Shown piece by piece: positions 29,674 through 38,251 of a DNA stretch of 64,000 nt; the stretch's first letter is position 1, and each line of letters opens with the position of its first letter. This stretch comes from Pelagibius sp. Alg239-R121 (GTDB lineage Bacteria; Pseudomonadota; Alphaproteobacteria; Kiloniellales; Kiloniellaceae). Location: contig NZ_CAMZOF010000001.1 in the NCBI RefSeq assembly GCF_947331435.1, positions 806,001-870,000 of the forward strand, written 5' to 3'. The position numbers were made by a program, and so were the translations under genes. Under the pieces are notes generated by a model. It did not search any database and was not told where the DNA came from. It saw only the letters and a list, made by a program, of their open reading frames with translations.

Positions 29674-29711
29674 GATTCACGTTCTTGACTGAAACCATCA
29701 AGAACAATCGC
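29674..29711 (+). repeat. GATTCAC hairpin element, copy B
   Basis: GATTCAC (29674-29680), left stem GTTCTTGA (29681-29688), nine-base loop, right stem TCAAGAAC (29698-29705), then AATCGC, which can also pair with GCGATT at 29672-29677. Very similar to copy C at 36.26 kb, including the stem. Confidence 0.65.
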
Positions 29712-29907
29712 GCTCTGAGCTTGCATGTTAGGGATTAAGGCTACCTGCTTTGACGTGTGTTTGGAACTGAATCTGACGCCTACTTTTGTCGCTCTCCCGA
29801 TCAACACAAGACCGCGAGCGGTGTGCGCACAGCTTGACCTTCGCGCTTTTGACGTGGTCCCTTGAATCAACACGCGTTTCCTTTTCGGGTCGGGAGCCCT
29901 TCCAGAA

Positions 29908-31116
29908 TTGTCGTCTTCCAAGTGGGCGTCGCTCACGCTGCTGTCGTTGTGCGAAGTGGCTGCCATGTCCTTGTGGTTCTCCGCCTCGGCAATCGTACCT
30001 TCGCTCAGCGCCGACTATGAGTTGAGCAGTTTTACGCAGTCGCTTTTTACCAGTGCCGTACAGGTAGGTTTCGTGGCCGGCAGCTTGATCTCCGCCATGC
30101 TTGGGCTGGCCGACCGCATCGATTCCCGCCGCTTCTTCATGGTTACCGGATTGGTCGCGGCGATCGCCAACGCCGGGATTCTTGTCGTCGAGATCGATGG
30201 ATTTGCGGTGCCGCTGCTGCGTTTTGTAACCGGGGTCTGCATGGCAGGGCTCTATCCGGTCGGCATGCGCCTGGCATCGACCTGGGCGAAGGGTGACATG
30301 GGACTGGTGGTCGGGCTATTTGTCGGTGCCCTGACCCTGGGCTCCGCGTCGCCCCATCTCTTTAATGCGCTGGGTGGCGTCGACTGGAGGGTGACCATCA
30401 TAGCCTCTTCGGCGGCGGCTTTGCTGTCTGCTGTCGCCGTCAACTTTGTGGGCGTCGGGCCCAATAGCCGGCCGGCCCCCAAGTTTCACCCGGGCGATAT
30501 TCTCTGGGCCTGGAAGGACAAGCCCCTGCGTTTCGCCAATCTGGGTTATCTGGGCCATATGTGGGAGCTTTATGCCATGTGGGCCTGGGTCGGTGTTTTT
30601 CTGGCCGCCAGTTTTGCGGAACGCATGGCGCCGGATGTGGCCGTGCCGGCGGCGAAGTTTGCGACCTTCGCAACGGTTGGTGTCGGCGCTCTGGGTTGTC
30701 TGGCCGGTGGCTATTTTGCCGACCGACTCGGACGCACGACCCTTACCATGCTCGCCATGGGGGTGTCGGGAAGCTGCGCTGCGATCGTCGGCCTGTTCTT
30801 CGGGGCCGATCCCTGGCTCCTTACCCTCATCTGCATGATCTGGGGGTTGTCGGTGATCGCGGATTCGGCGCAGTTTTCCGCGTCGGTCGCTGAGCTTAGC
30901 GATCCTGGACGGGTGGGGACCATGCTGACCCTGCAGACTTCGCTGGGTTTCACGCTGACCCTGATTACCATCCACCTCATGCCCTACGCGGTTGAGGCGT
31001 TGGGTTGGCGGTACGCTTTTATGCCGCTGGCGATCGGACCCTTCCTGGGCGTTTGGGCCATGGCGCGTCTTCGTGCCCATCCCGCGTCGCAAAAACTTGC
31101 GGGCGGGAATGGCTGA
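29908..31116 (+). CDS. MFS transporter
   Basis: A 402-residue membrane protein with twelve hydrophobic segments in the major facilitator pattern; the segment-2/3 loop reads LGLADRIDSRR and the segment-8/9 loop GGYFADRLGRTTL, both versions of the MFS GxxxDRxGRR motif. The opening SLCEVAAMSLWFSASAIVPSL resembles the CynX/NNP-like set of alphaproteobacterial permeases of unknown substrate. The start is a TTG at 29908, chosen because GGGAG lies about 11 bases upstream and no in-frame ATG occurs before the first membrane segment. Confidence 0.85.
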   Translation: MSSSKWASLTLLSLCEVAAMSLWFSASAIVPSLSADYELSSFTQSLFTSAVQVGFVAGSLISAMLGLADRIDSRRFFMVTGLVAAIANAGILVVEIDGFAVPLLRFVTGVCMAGLYPVGMRLASTWAKGDMGLVVGLFVGALTLGSASPHLFNALGGVDWRVTIIASSAAALLSAVAVNFVGVGPNSRPAPKFHPGDILWAWKDKPLRFANLGYLGHMWELYAMWAWVGVFLAASFAERMAPDVAVPAAKFATFATVGVGALGCLAGGYFADRLGRTTLTMLAMGVSGSCAAIVGLFFGADPWLLTLICMIWGLSVIADSAQFSASVAELSDPGRVGTMLTLQTSLGFTLTLITIHLMPYAVEALGWRYAFMPLAIGPFLGVWAMARLRAHPASQKLAGGNG

Positions 31117-31158
31117 GGGTGCGAGCCGATGCCGCTAGCGGGAGACGCCTAACGGCGT

Positions 31159-31440
31159 TTATGCCGGCAGCACTTTCTTCCAGGGCCGTATGGTGACGCT
31201 CTCAAAGAGGTTTGCCGCCTTGTAGGGGTCGCCGTCGGCGAAGGCCTGCGCGTCCGCCAGGGAATCGTATTCCATGATCAGAACCGAACCTGTCATGGCT
31301 TCACCGTCTTCGCTGGTGGTCGGACCGGCCATGACAATATGATCGATGTTGGTTTTCAGGTAATCGACGTGGGCCGGGCGGTTTTCGGCACGGACATGGG
31401 CATGGTCTGCTTTGTCGACACAGCTGATGACGTAATACAT
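31159..31440 (-). CDS. YciI family protein
   Basis: A 93-residue YciI-like protein of the dimeric alpha-beta barrel fold. Visible features: YVISCVDKADHAHVRAENRPAHVDYL with the conserved RxxHxxYL-like histidine region, GPTTSEDGEAMTGSVLIMEYDS and the ADGDPYKAANLFESV block, whose DPY is the family signature. Enzymatic role is unproven; relatives dechlorinate or act on small molecules. It lies 93 bases downstream of gpsA on the same strand, as in many alphaproteobacteria. Confidence 0.93.
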   Translation of the reverse strand: MYYVISCVDKADHAHVRAENRPAHVDYLKTNIDHIVMAGPTTSEDGEAMTGSVLIMEYDSLADAQAFADGDPYKAANLFESVTIRPWKKVLPA

Positions 31441-31533
31441 GTAGGATTCCTGTGTTTTCTAGGATGGGGTGTTCGCGGATTAGTGCGTATGACGATTGTG
31501 GGAGTTTTATGTGTTTGACGGGATGCGGTGAAA

Positions 31534-32538
31534 TCACTCTGTGGTGAAAGGCCGGGCCAGGAGGCTACCGATCACGGCATCAATGTCCGCCCCCTGATGC
31601 AGGATCGCGTTGACTGCCCGACTGATCGGCATTTCGATGTTTAGGCTTTTTGCCAGAATCGTGACGGCGGCAGCGGATTCGACGCCTTCGGCAACGGTCA
31701 GGCGCACAGACATCAGATCTTCGAAGTTGGCGCCTTCGCCAAGCGCTAGTCCCAGGGCGTAGTTGCGCGACTGAACCGCAGTACAGGTGAGCGTGAGGTC
31801 TCCGAAGCCAGACAGGCCCATCAAGGTTTCCGCGCGTCCGCCTTTGGCCAGACCTAGGCGAACAATTTCCGCAAGGCCGCGGGTGATCAGCGCAGCGCGC
31901 GCGTTCTCGCCCAGCGCGCGCCCCTGAACGATTCCACAGGCAATGGCGATGACGTTTTTGACTGCTCCGCCCACTTCGGCACCGATCAGATCCTGCGAGA
32001 TGTAAGGCCGGAAGGTCCTGTTACCCAAGGCTTCGGCAAGTGCCGTGGCCAGAGCTGCGTCGTCGCTTGCCAGGGTCACGGCTGTCGGCAGGCCGGCAGC
32101 GACCTCTGCGGCGAAGGTCGGGCCGGAAAGCACCGCCTGCGGACGTCCCGGCAGAACTTCGGCCGCCACTTCGGTCATCAGCTTTCCGCTGCCTCGCTCG
32201 ATCCCCTTGCAGCAGAGTACCAGCGGCAGATCTTTGGGAAGAATTGCGTTCAGGCCGCTTGCAATCCCGCGCAGATGTTGCGCCGGCACCACGAGCAGCA
32301 GAGCGTCGATCCCGGCCAGGTCTCCGGCGTCGGAGGTTGCGCGGATGGAGGGATCCAGCGCGATGTGCGGAAGATAGACGCTGTTGCCGTTTTGATTATT
32401 GATTTCCTGCGCCAGCGCCGGGTTACGTGCCCAGAGCAGTGCCTGACGACCCGCAGCGGTCACGGCGGCAGCCAGGGCGGTGCCCCAGGCACCCGAACCC
32501 AGAATGCCAATCCGTTGAATGCCGGTCCGTTCGTTCAC
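31534..32538 (-). CDS. gpsA: Glycerol-3-phosphate dehydrogenase [NAD(P)+]
   Basis: A 334-residue GpsA that makes sn-glycerol 3-phosphate from dihydroxyacetone phosphate for phospholipid synthesis. The Rossmann motif is IGILGSGAWGTALAAA, later LVLCCKGIERGSGKLM, the active-site lysine region VGGAVKNVIAIACGI and the GLSGFGDLTLTC motif. The start is GTG at 32538 with AGGA ten bases upstream. It follows the 2OG-Fe(II) oxygenase gene by 17 bases, so tsaD, the oxygenase and gpsA form one operon. Confidence 0.97.
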   Translation of the reverse strand: MNERTGIQRIGILGSGAWGTALAAAVTAAGRQALLWARNPALAQEINNQNGNSVYLPHIALDPSIRATSDAGDLAGIDALLLVVPAQHLRGIASGLNAILPKDLPLVLCCKGIERGSGKLMTEVAAEVLPGRPQAVLSGPTFAAEVAAGLPTAVTLASDDAALATALAEALGNRTFRPYISQDLIGAEVGGAVKNVIAIACGIVQGRALGENARAALITRGLAEIVRLGLAKGGRAETLMGLSGFGDLTLTCTAVQSRNYALGLALGEGANFEDLMSVRLTVAEGVESAAAVTILAKSLNIEMPISRAVNAILHQGADIDAVIGSLLARPFTTE

Positions 32539-32555
32539 AGAGGCGGATCCTTCGC

Positions 32556-33215
32556 TCAGAGTCGCAGGTTGAAGGCGATCGAGATGCGTTCCCGGTCGCC
32601 CTTGTAGGGCCGGACACCATGTTGCAGCCAGCTGGGAAAGAGTATCAGCAGACCGGCCCGTGGCGAGAGTGTCTCGGCAGCGCCCATGGAGGCACCTGCC
32701 GGGCCTCCCATGCTCAGTTCCGGCGCATACATAATCGGCGCGGCACCGCGCGGATCCTGGATCTCGAATTCACCACCGAGACTGGGGTCTGCGCCAATCC
32801 CGCCGTCTTCGACATAGTAACTACCCGACCAAAAGGCGCCCGGGTGGGTGTGGAATTCGTTGCCTTGTCCCGAGCGGTTGACGTTGGCCCAACAGGTCAC
32901 ATTCCAGTCGATTTTGACGGCCTTGCCGTCACGCCGGGCGGTGGCCCGGTCCGCAAGCCTTTTGGCCGAATCCAGCATATAGTCGAAGGCATCGCCGCCC
33001 CATTCAGGAAGATTCCACGTTGACTGCCAACCGCCCAGATTGCTGTGCTGAGTCGAAGCGCTGGTACGTTCTTTTTCCAGAATGATCCGTTTGAGTTCGC
33101 GGTTGACCTCTTCGGCGCCTGGCAGCAGGCCGGTCAGGATCGGCGTCGGGAACAGGCCATTCAGTTCGGCTTTGATGTCGGCGACCGCCGGTTTGGCGAA
33201 GGCTTGTTGGGACAT
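32556..33215 (-). CDS. Putative 2OG-Fe(II) oxygenase (TIGR02466-like)
   Basis: A 219-residue protein of the family I know as TIGR02466, a double-stranded beta-helix oxygenase group of unknown substrate. Conserved pieces are LFPTPILTG near the N-terminus, the putative metal motif HTHPGAFWSGSYYV with H122 and H124, and FPSWLQHGVRPYKGDRERISIAFN with H199 and R208/R210. The ATG overlaps the tsaD stop codon by one base (TAATG), so translation is probably coupled to tsaD. This gene interrupts the usual tsaD-gpsA adjacency. Confidence 0.85.
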   Translation of the reverse strand: MSQQAFAKPAVADIKAELNGLFPTPILTGLLPGAEEVNRELKRIILEKERTSASTQHSNLGGWQSTWNLPEWGGDAFDYMLDSAKRLADRATARRDGKAVKIDWNVTCWANVNRSGQGNEFHTHPGAFWSGSYYVEDGGIGADPSLGGEFEIQDPRGAAPIMYAPELSMGGPAGASMGAAETLSPRAGLLILFPSWLQHGVRPYKGDRERISIAFNLRL

Positions 33216-34264
33216 TATGCGACGCCCTTCAACTGATCGAGCGGCCATCGCGGGCGAGGCGCAAAGGTCAAGGGATCCGTGAGTCCAAGCTGCAAGCGCT
33301 CCATACCGGCCCAGGCGATCATGGCGGCATTGTCTGTGCAGAGCGCAATGGGCGGGGCCAACAGCTCGGTGCCCTGTGCTTGCGCCAATTCGCTCAGGCG
33401 ATCGCGCAGGGCTTGATTGGCGGCGACTCCTCCGGCCACGACCAGCGGTCCAGGACGGCCATAGGTCTGTGCAAAACGCTCCATGGCGTGGGTGCAGCGA
33501 TCGGCAAGCACGTCGCCCACCGCCCGCTGGAAACTGGCGGCCAGATCGGCGACCTGACTTTCTTCCAAGTCATCGCGTCCTTCGAGCATGGCTTCGATGC
33601 GATGGCGCACGGCGGTCTTCAAGCCAGAGAAAGAAAAGTCGCACCCGGGACGGCCGCGCATGGGGCGGGGCAGCTCAACGGATTTGGCGTCGCCTGCACG
33701 TGCCGCCTGCTCCAAGGCCGGACCGCCAGGGTAGGGTAAGCCCAGCATCTTAGCCGTTTTATCGAAGGCCTCGCCGACCGCGTCGTCAATAGTGCCGCCC
33801 AGTCTAATGTAGCGCCCAACGCCCTCGACCGCGAGAAGCTGACAATGACCGCCGGACACCAATAGCAGCAGATAAGGAAAAGCTGCTGCGTCGCCCTCGC
33901 TCAGGCGAGCAGTCAAGGCGTGGCCTTCCAGATGGTTCACCGCGAGGAACGGGATTTTGTGGGCGGCCGCGATGGCCTTGGCGGTCATGACACCAACGAA
34001 AACGCCGCCGATCAAGCCGGGTCCGCCAGTCGCGGCGACCCCGTCAAGCTGGGCAAATTCCAGACCGGCTTCAGACATGGCCTGTTCCACCAGATCACCG
34101 ATGTGGTCGAGATGGCTGCGTGCGGCGATTTCCGGCACCACACCGCCGAAGGGCCGGTGCTCATCGAGTTGCGAGAGCACCTTGTTGGCCAAAATACGCC
34201 GGTCTTCGGTGACCACGGCGGCTGCGGTTTCGTCGCAGCTGGTTTCAAGTCCAAGTACAAACAT
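33215..34264 (-). CDS. tsaD: tRNA threonylcarbamoyladenosine transferase TsaD
   Basis: A 349-residue TsaD (Gcp/Kae1), which transfers the threonylcarbamoyl group to A37 of tRNAs reading ANN codons. Diagnostic parts are [18 protein letters not shown] at the N-terminus, the metal-binding H111 and H115 in [23 protein letters not shown], and [13 protein letters not shown] near the C-terminus. The frame extends upstream, but the start at 34264 gives the family N-terminus. It is divergent from hemC, the standard alphaproteobacterial arrangement. Confidence 0.97.
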   Translation of the reverse strand: MFVLGLETSCDETAAAVVTEDRRILANKVLSQLDEHRPFGGVVPEIAARSHLDHIGDLVEQAMSEAGLEFAQLDGVAATGGPGLIGGVFVGVMTAKAIAAAHKIPFLAVNHLEGHALTARLSEGDAAAFPYLLLLVSGGHCQLLAVEGVGRYIRLGGTIDDAVGEAFDKTAKMLGLPYPGGPALEQAARAGDAKSVELPRPMRGRPGCDFSFSGLKTAVRHRIEAMLEGRDDLEESQVADLAASFQRAVGDVLADRCTHAMERFAQTYGRPGPLVVAGGVAANQALRDRLSELAQAQGTELLAPPIALCTDNAAMIAWAGMERLQLGLTDPLTFAPRPRWPLDQLKGVA

Positions 34265-34460
34265 GATTGCGGAGTTTAGACTTTCGTCGTTGCGCGTGCC
34301 TCGATCTTGCAGTCTTCCTGACTCAAATTGGCCGGCTTTTCCAGCTTTCAATAACGAATTCGGGAAGCCTTTCGGAAGAATCTGGCGCCCTGGGGTTCGG
34401 GAGGTTAGTTTCTGGCCATAATCATGCAGTGTCAGGCACCCAACTCGTCGCAAGGAATTC

Positions 34461-35411
34461 ATGACTCAACCCGCCATACTTCGCCTCGGTACCCGTGGCA
34501 GTCCCCTCGCTCTGGCCCAGGCCAATGAAGTCAAACGCCGCTTGGCCGAAGCACACAGCGATCTTGCCGACGAGGCCGCCGTTGAAATCGTTGTGATCAA
34601 GACCACGGGCGACAAAATTCAGGATCGAGCGTTGTCGGAAATTGGGGGAAAAGGCCTCTTTACCAAGGAGATCGAGGAAGCCTTGCTGGATGGTTCGATC
34701 GATGCGGCGGTGCATTCCATGAAAGATGTTCCGACTTGGTTGCCGGATGGACTGGAAATTTCGACCATTCTACCCCGCGAAGATCCACGCGATGCCTTTT
34801 TTTCTTTAAAAAGCACCAAGATTTCTGATCTTCCGCAAGGATCGGTGGTCGGATCAGCAAGTCTGCGGCGTCAGGCGCAGGTGATGCTGGCTCGTCCGGA
34901 TCTGAAAGTCGTGACCCTGCGTGGCAACGTGCAGACGCGGCTGCGCAAACTGGCCGAGGGTGAGGTCGACGCAACCTTATTGGCGGTTGCCGGACTGCGC
35001 CGATTAGGCGAAGCGGAACGAATCACCTCAATTCTGGAGCCGGAAGAGATGCTGCCTGCCGTTGCACAAGGCGCCGTGGGCTTGGAAGTCCGTTCGGACG
35101 ACAGCGTCACGCGCGGTTATCTTTCGGCCATTGACGACGCGGTTTCCGCGGTGCGGGTAGCGGCAGAACGCGCTTGTCTGGAGGTGCTGGACGGATCCTG
35201 CCGGACGCCGATTGCGGCCCTGGCAGAACTCGACACGACCCCCGGCTCGCTTAACCTGAGGGCTTTGGTGGCCATGCCGGACGGGAGTCAGGTATGGCGC
35301 GGTGCGCGACAGGGTTCGGCGGGAGATGCGGCGGAACTTGGACGAGATCTTGGTGAGGAACTGCGCACCGAAATGGGGCCGGACGTAATTCGGTCGCTGA
35401 CGTCGCACTAG
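34461..35411 (+). CDS. hemC: Porphobilinogen deaminase
   Basis: A 316-residue hydroxymethylbilane synthase, third enzyme of tetrapyrrole synthesis from ALA. Motifs: [57 protein letters not shown] in pieces, [10 protein letters not shown], and C247 in [14 protein letters not shown], which carries the dipyrromethane cofactor. First gene of a hemC-hemD-hemX-hemY order, divergent from tsaD. Confidence 0.97.
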   Translation: MTQPAILRLGTRGSPLALAQANEVKRRLAEAHSDLADEAAVEIVVIKTTGDKIQDRALSEIGGKGLFTKEIEEALLDGSIDAAVHSMKDVPTWLPDGLEISTILPREDPRDAFFSLKSTKISDLPQGSVVGSASLRRQAQVMLARPDLKVVTLRGNVQTRLRKLAEGEVDATLLAVAGLRRLGEAERITSILEPEEMLPAVAQGAVGLEVRSDDSVTRGYLSAIDDAVSAVRVAAERACLEVLDGSCRTPIAALAELDTTPGSLNLRALVAMPDGSQVWRGARQGSAGDAAELGRDLGEELRTEMGPDVIRSLTSH

Positions 35412-35415
35412 AGTA

Positions 35416-35451
35416 CGGTCGCTCTGAATTGATCGGCAAAGAGCGTGAATC
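35416..35451 (-). repeat. GATTCAC hairpin element, copy D
   Basis: Read on the minus strand: GATTCAC (35451-35445), left stem GCTCT (35444-35440), 14-base loop, right stem AGAGC (35425-35421), then GACCG (35420-35416). It begins four bases after the hemC stop, in the 83-base hemC-hemD gap. The stem is shorter than in the other copies. Confidence 0.55.
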
Positions 35452-35494
35452 GGCCTCAAATCCATAAAATCTACCGATCTGCTGGAGAGCGCTC

Positions 35495-36214
35495 GTGCGT
35501 GTGCTGGTGACAAGACCAAGGCCTGACGCCGAACGCTTTGCCGAGGAATTGTCGGCGCTTGGCCACAATGCGCAGGTTGAGCCGCTGTTCGAGGTGGTTT
35601 TTCACGCGGATGCCAAAGTCGATCTTACGGGCGTGCAGGCGCTTCTCTTTACCAGTGCCAATGGTGTGCGTGCTTTTTGTTCCGCTTTGGCCGGACACAG
35701 GCCGGAAGATCTCTCACTTCAGGTTTTTGCCGTTGGCGACGCCTCGGCCCGAACAGCCGCAGAATATGGCTTTACCTCGATCGAAAGTGCCGGCGGAGAC
35801 GTAACCGATCTTACCGCACTGGTAACGCGGCGATTGGAACCGGCGGCCGGCGGGCTGTTTCATGCGGCCGGCAGCAAGGTGGCCGGCGATTTGAAAGGTG
35901 GACTGGAGGCTGCGGGTTTCCGGTTTCACCGCAGTGTCCTCTACGAAACCCGTGAAGCGGCCGGCTTGTCAGCCGGTCTCCAGGCGCAGTTGCGCCACGG
36001 CGAAATTGACGCAGTGACGTTTTTCTCTCCACGAACGGCGGGCAGCTTTGTTAGGCTGATTTCTGCGGCGGGCCTGGAAGAAACTTTAAGAACATCTCTC
36101 GCCGTCTGTTTGTCCGCGGCGGTGAAGGAAAGGCTGGAACCGTTGCATTGGAAGTCAGTTTTGGTGGCGAGAGAACCAACGCAAGCGGCGATGCTGGCGG
36201 TTCTTGATAGATAA
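35495..36214 (+). CDS. hemD: Uroporphyrinogen-III synthase
   Basis: A 239-residue HemD that closes hydroxymethylbilane into uroporphyrinogen III. The family is poorly conserved; visible are MRVLVTRPRPDAERFAEEL at the N-terminus, ALLFTSANGVRAF, FAVGDASARTAAEYGF, LFHAAGSKVAGDL and VTFFSPRTAGSFVRL. The start is GTG at 35495 after GGAGAGCGCTC. It lies between hemC and the HemX-like gene, which supports the call, with a hairpin element on each side. Confidence 0.93.
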   Translation: MRVLVTRPRPDAERFAEELSALGHNAQVEPLFEVVFHADAKVDLTGVQALLFTSANGVRAFCSALAGHRPEDLSLQVFAVGDASARTAAEYGFTSIESAGGDVTDLTALVTRRLEPAAGGLFHAAGSKVAGDLKGGLEAAGFRFHRSVLYETREAAGLSAGLQAQLRHGEIDAVTFFSPRTAGSFVRLISAAGLEETLRTSLAVCLSAAVKERLEPLHWKSVLVAREPTQAAMLAVLDR

Positions 36215-36258
36215 AGATGTGTACACATGAAAAACTTCGCCTCATGTTACTAGAGACC

Positions 36259-36296
36259 GGTTCACCTTCTTGAAGGCTTCAATCAAGAACGATCGG
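36259..36296 (+). repeat. GATTCAC hairpin element, copy C
   Basis: GGTTCAC (36259-36265), left stem (C)TTCTTGA (36266-36273), nine-base loop, right stem TCAAGAA(C) (36283-36290), then GATCGG. It lies in the hemD to hemX-like gap and is closest in sequence to copy B. Confidence 0.6.
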
Positions 36297-36324
36297 GCTT
36301 CAGGAGTCGTCTTCGGGAAAAAGA

Positions 36325-38247
36325 ATGGCAGATAAGAAAGAACCGACCGACCGCAGTTCAGCGGAGCCGGGCAAGATCACAGGGACAGACGCGACCGCTG
36401 CCCAACCTCGTGGGCCCCAACCTGGCGGGGTCCAACCCGGTGAGGTCCAACCCGGTGGGGTCCAACCCGTTGCCGCGATCATTGAGGCATTCGGTGGTTT
36501 GCGCCCGATGGCGGGCAAACTCAAGGTGGCGGTCAGCACGGTTCAGGGCTGGAAAGAGCGGGATTCGATCCCGACGGCACGGCACGGCGATATCCAAGCA
36601 GCCGCAAAAAGCCATAATATCGCACTCGATCCGGCTGTTTTATCTGCGAGCGATCATATGGCGCGCGATCACTCAGCCGTGACCTCAGGGCCAACTTCAG
36701 CGCAAGTCACCAACGGATCCAAGGATCAGGATGTGAAAAAAGAAGAGACTGCACCTGCTGCCAAGGATAAGGCGGAAACAGCGAAAGAACCGGCTGCCAA
36801 GAGCGCAATCCCGGCGGCCGGCGCGGCAAAGACTGCAAGCGGGGACAAACCGGCAGCGGCAACCAAGCCGGAAGGCGCCAGCGAAAAATCCTCCGCATCG
36901 AAACAACAGGAAATAAAAAAGCCCGAGCCGAATCAGCCCGAGCCGAATCAGGCCGCTTCAAGACCTGCTCCGAAACCCAAGTCCAGTGGATGGCTTGGAG
37001 GGTTCGTTATGGGGGTTGTCGTACTGGCCCTGGTGTTGGCCGGTGTGGTGTACACGCGCAGTTTTTGGCTGCCACTCGTCGAAGGCCTTCCGGTTATGGC
37101 GGGCGGCGCGGCCACCGGGGCGGATGCCGGCGACGAAGAAACCGCTGCACGTATTGCCGAGCTCGAAGGTAAACTCGCTGCACTCGAATCGCAGGTGCAG
37201 GCGGCACCCGCAGTGCCCGACGTCGATTTGACGCCTCTTGACGAGGCCATCGCGGCGGCGAACCAGCGGATCGACGCCTTGGATGGAACCCTGGAGCAGT
37301 TGCTGGCAGGCGGCGTGGTGATTGCCCCTAACGCTGACGCTGGCGGCTCTGCTGATGCCGGTTCTGATGGTAATGGACCTGCAGCCGGACAAGCGGAACT
37401 GGCAGCACTTAAGGCGCGCCTCGATGAGCTTGCAGGGCAGATTGCAGCAGGTTCAAGCTCTTCTGGTTCAACGTCTGAAGGAACAACTCAGACCGCAACA
37501 CCGGAAGCTGCCGCGGCCGTTTCTGCACTGACTGACCGCTTGGCTGAAATGGAGCGCACGATCGCCGCCTTACCCGATCCTGAGGCCCGGTTGGGGGAAT
37601 TGGATTCGCGTCTGGCGGAAACCGAAAAGGGCGTTGCAGCCCTGCCGGCACTTGAATCCCGACTGACCACGGAACTGGCGGCCTTGAACGAGGCTCTGCC
37701 GAAGGGCCCGTCCCAGGAAGCCGGCGATGCGGCCATGTTCCTGGCTTTGCTGCAGCTCCGCGAAGCGTTGAGCGGCTCAGGATCCTTTGAGACGGAGTTA
37801 TCGCTGGTCGATGGTTTGGCGGCGGAGGACGCCGAGTTGAAGACGGCTTTAGCGCCTCTTGCCGAGCATGCTGCATCGGGCATTGCCGGTCTTCAGGGAC
37901 TTCAGGCTTCCTTTAAGACCATGGCCAGAAAGGCCGTGGCAGCGTCGCGTGGCGGGGAAAGTGACGACTGGGCTTCCAAGACACTGCGCAAGATATCGGA
38001 AGTCGTAAGTGTCCGCCCGGTCGGTCTAGTCGAGGGTGAGGACGCCGGCGCCGTGCTCGCGCGTGCCGAGGTTAAATTGGATGCCGGTGATCTGGCAGGC
38101 GCTGTCATGGAGCTCGATACTCTGACCGGGGCTGCGGCCGAGAATGCGGCCGGTTGGCGCAGCAATGCGGAAGCAAGGCTGCAAACCCAGAAAGCACTCA
38201 GTCTGCTGGCCGCGCGCGCGGCAAATCTCATCGGGCTGGGTGGCTGA
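36325..38247 (+). CDS. HemX/mitofilin-like membrane protein with N-terminal helix-turn-helix-like domain
   Basis: A 640-residue single-pass protein. Residues about 52-100 (IIEAFGGLRPMAGKL, then VSTVQGWKERDSIPTARH) match the small helix-turn-helix domain I know as carph-isopro. A 110-residue Ala/Pro/Lys/Glu-rich linker follows, then a membrane segment (about 222-245, FVMGVVVLALVLAGVVY) and a long coiled-coil periplasmic part ending in a mitofilin-like C-terminal domain (COG4223). It occupies the HemX position between hemD and hemY. Mitofilin-like proteins shape membranes; the role in heme synthesis is unclear. Early residues hold four GVQPG-type repeats. Confidence 0.85.
   Translation: MADKKEPTDRSSAEPGKITGTDATAAQPRGPQPGGVQPGEVQPGGVQPVAAIIEAFGGLRPMAGKLKVAVSTVQGWKERDSIPTARHGDIQAAAKSHNIALDPAVLSASDHMARDHSAVTSGPTSAQVTNGSKDQDVKKEETAPAAKDKAETAKEPAAKSAIPAAGAAKTASGDKPAAATKPEGASEKSSASKQQEIKKPEPNQPEPNQAASRPAPKPKSSGWLGGFVMGVVVLALVLAGVVYTRSFWLPLVEGLPVMAGGAATGADAGDEETAARIAELEGKLAALESQVQAAPAVPDVDLTPLDEAIAAANQRIDALDGTLEQLLAGGVVIAPNADAGGSADAGSDGNGPAAGQAELAALKARLDELAGQIAAGSSSSGSTSEGTTQTATPEAAAAVSALTDRLAEMERTIAALPDPEARLGELDSRLAETEKGVAALPALESRLTTELAALNEALPKGPSQEAGDAAMFLALLQLREALSGSGSFETELSLVDGLAAEDAELKTALAPLAEHAASGIAGLQGLQASFKTMARKAVAASRGGESDDWASKTLRKISEVVSVRPVGLVEGEDAGAVLARAEVKLDAGDLAGAVMELDTLTGAAAENAAGWRSNAEARLQTQKALSLLAARAANLIGLGG
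36412..36471 (+). repeat. Four 15-base tandem repeats in the HemX-like gene
   Basis: Units start at 36412, 36427, 36442 and 36457, with consensus GGGGTCCAACCCGGT. They encode GPQPG, GVQPG, EVQPG and GVQPV just before the helix-turn-helix-like domain. Copies two to four differ at only one or two bases each, so length variation between strains is plausible. Confidence 0.9.
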
Positions 38248-38251
38248 CGAC

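Larger units (their letters stand above)
29584..29907. other. Intergenic region holding two hairpin elements
   Basis: A 324-base gap between the divergent EVE-domain and MFS genes. Its first 130 bases hold the two GATTCAC elements in head-to-head orientation. The remainder contains no recognisable gene or RNA; short frames seen there lack coding character. Promoters for both flanking genes are expected here. Confidence 0.4.

Noticed and set aside
36412-36471. Short tandem repeats as a possible CRISPR array
   Set aside because: Contiguous 15-base units with no spacers, in frame inside a coding sequence.
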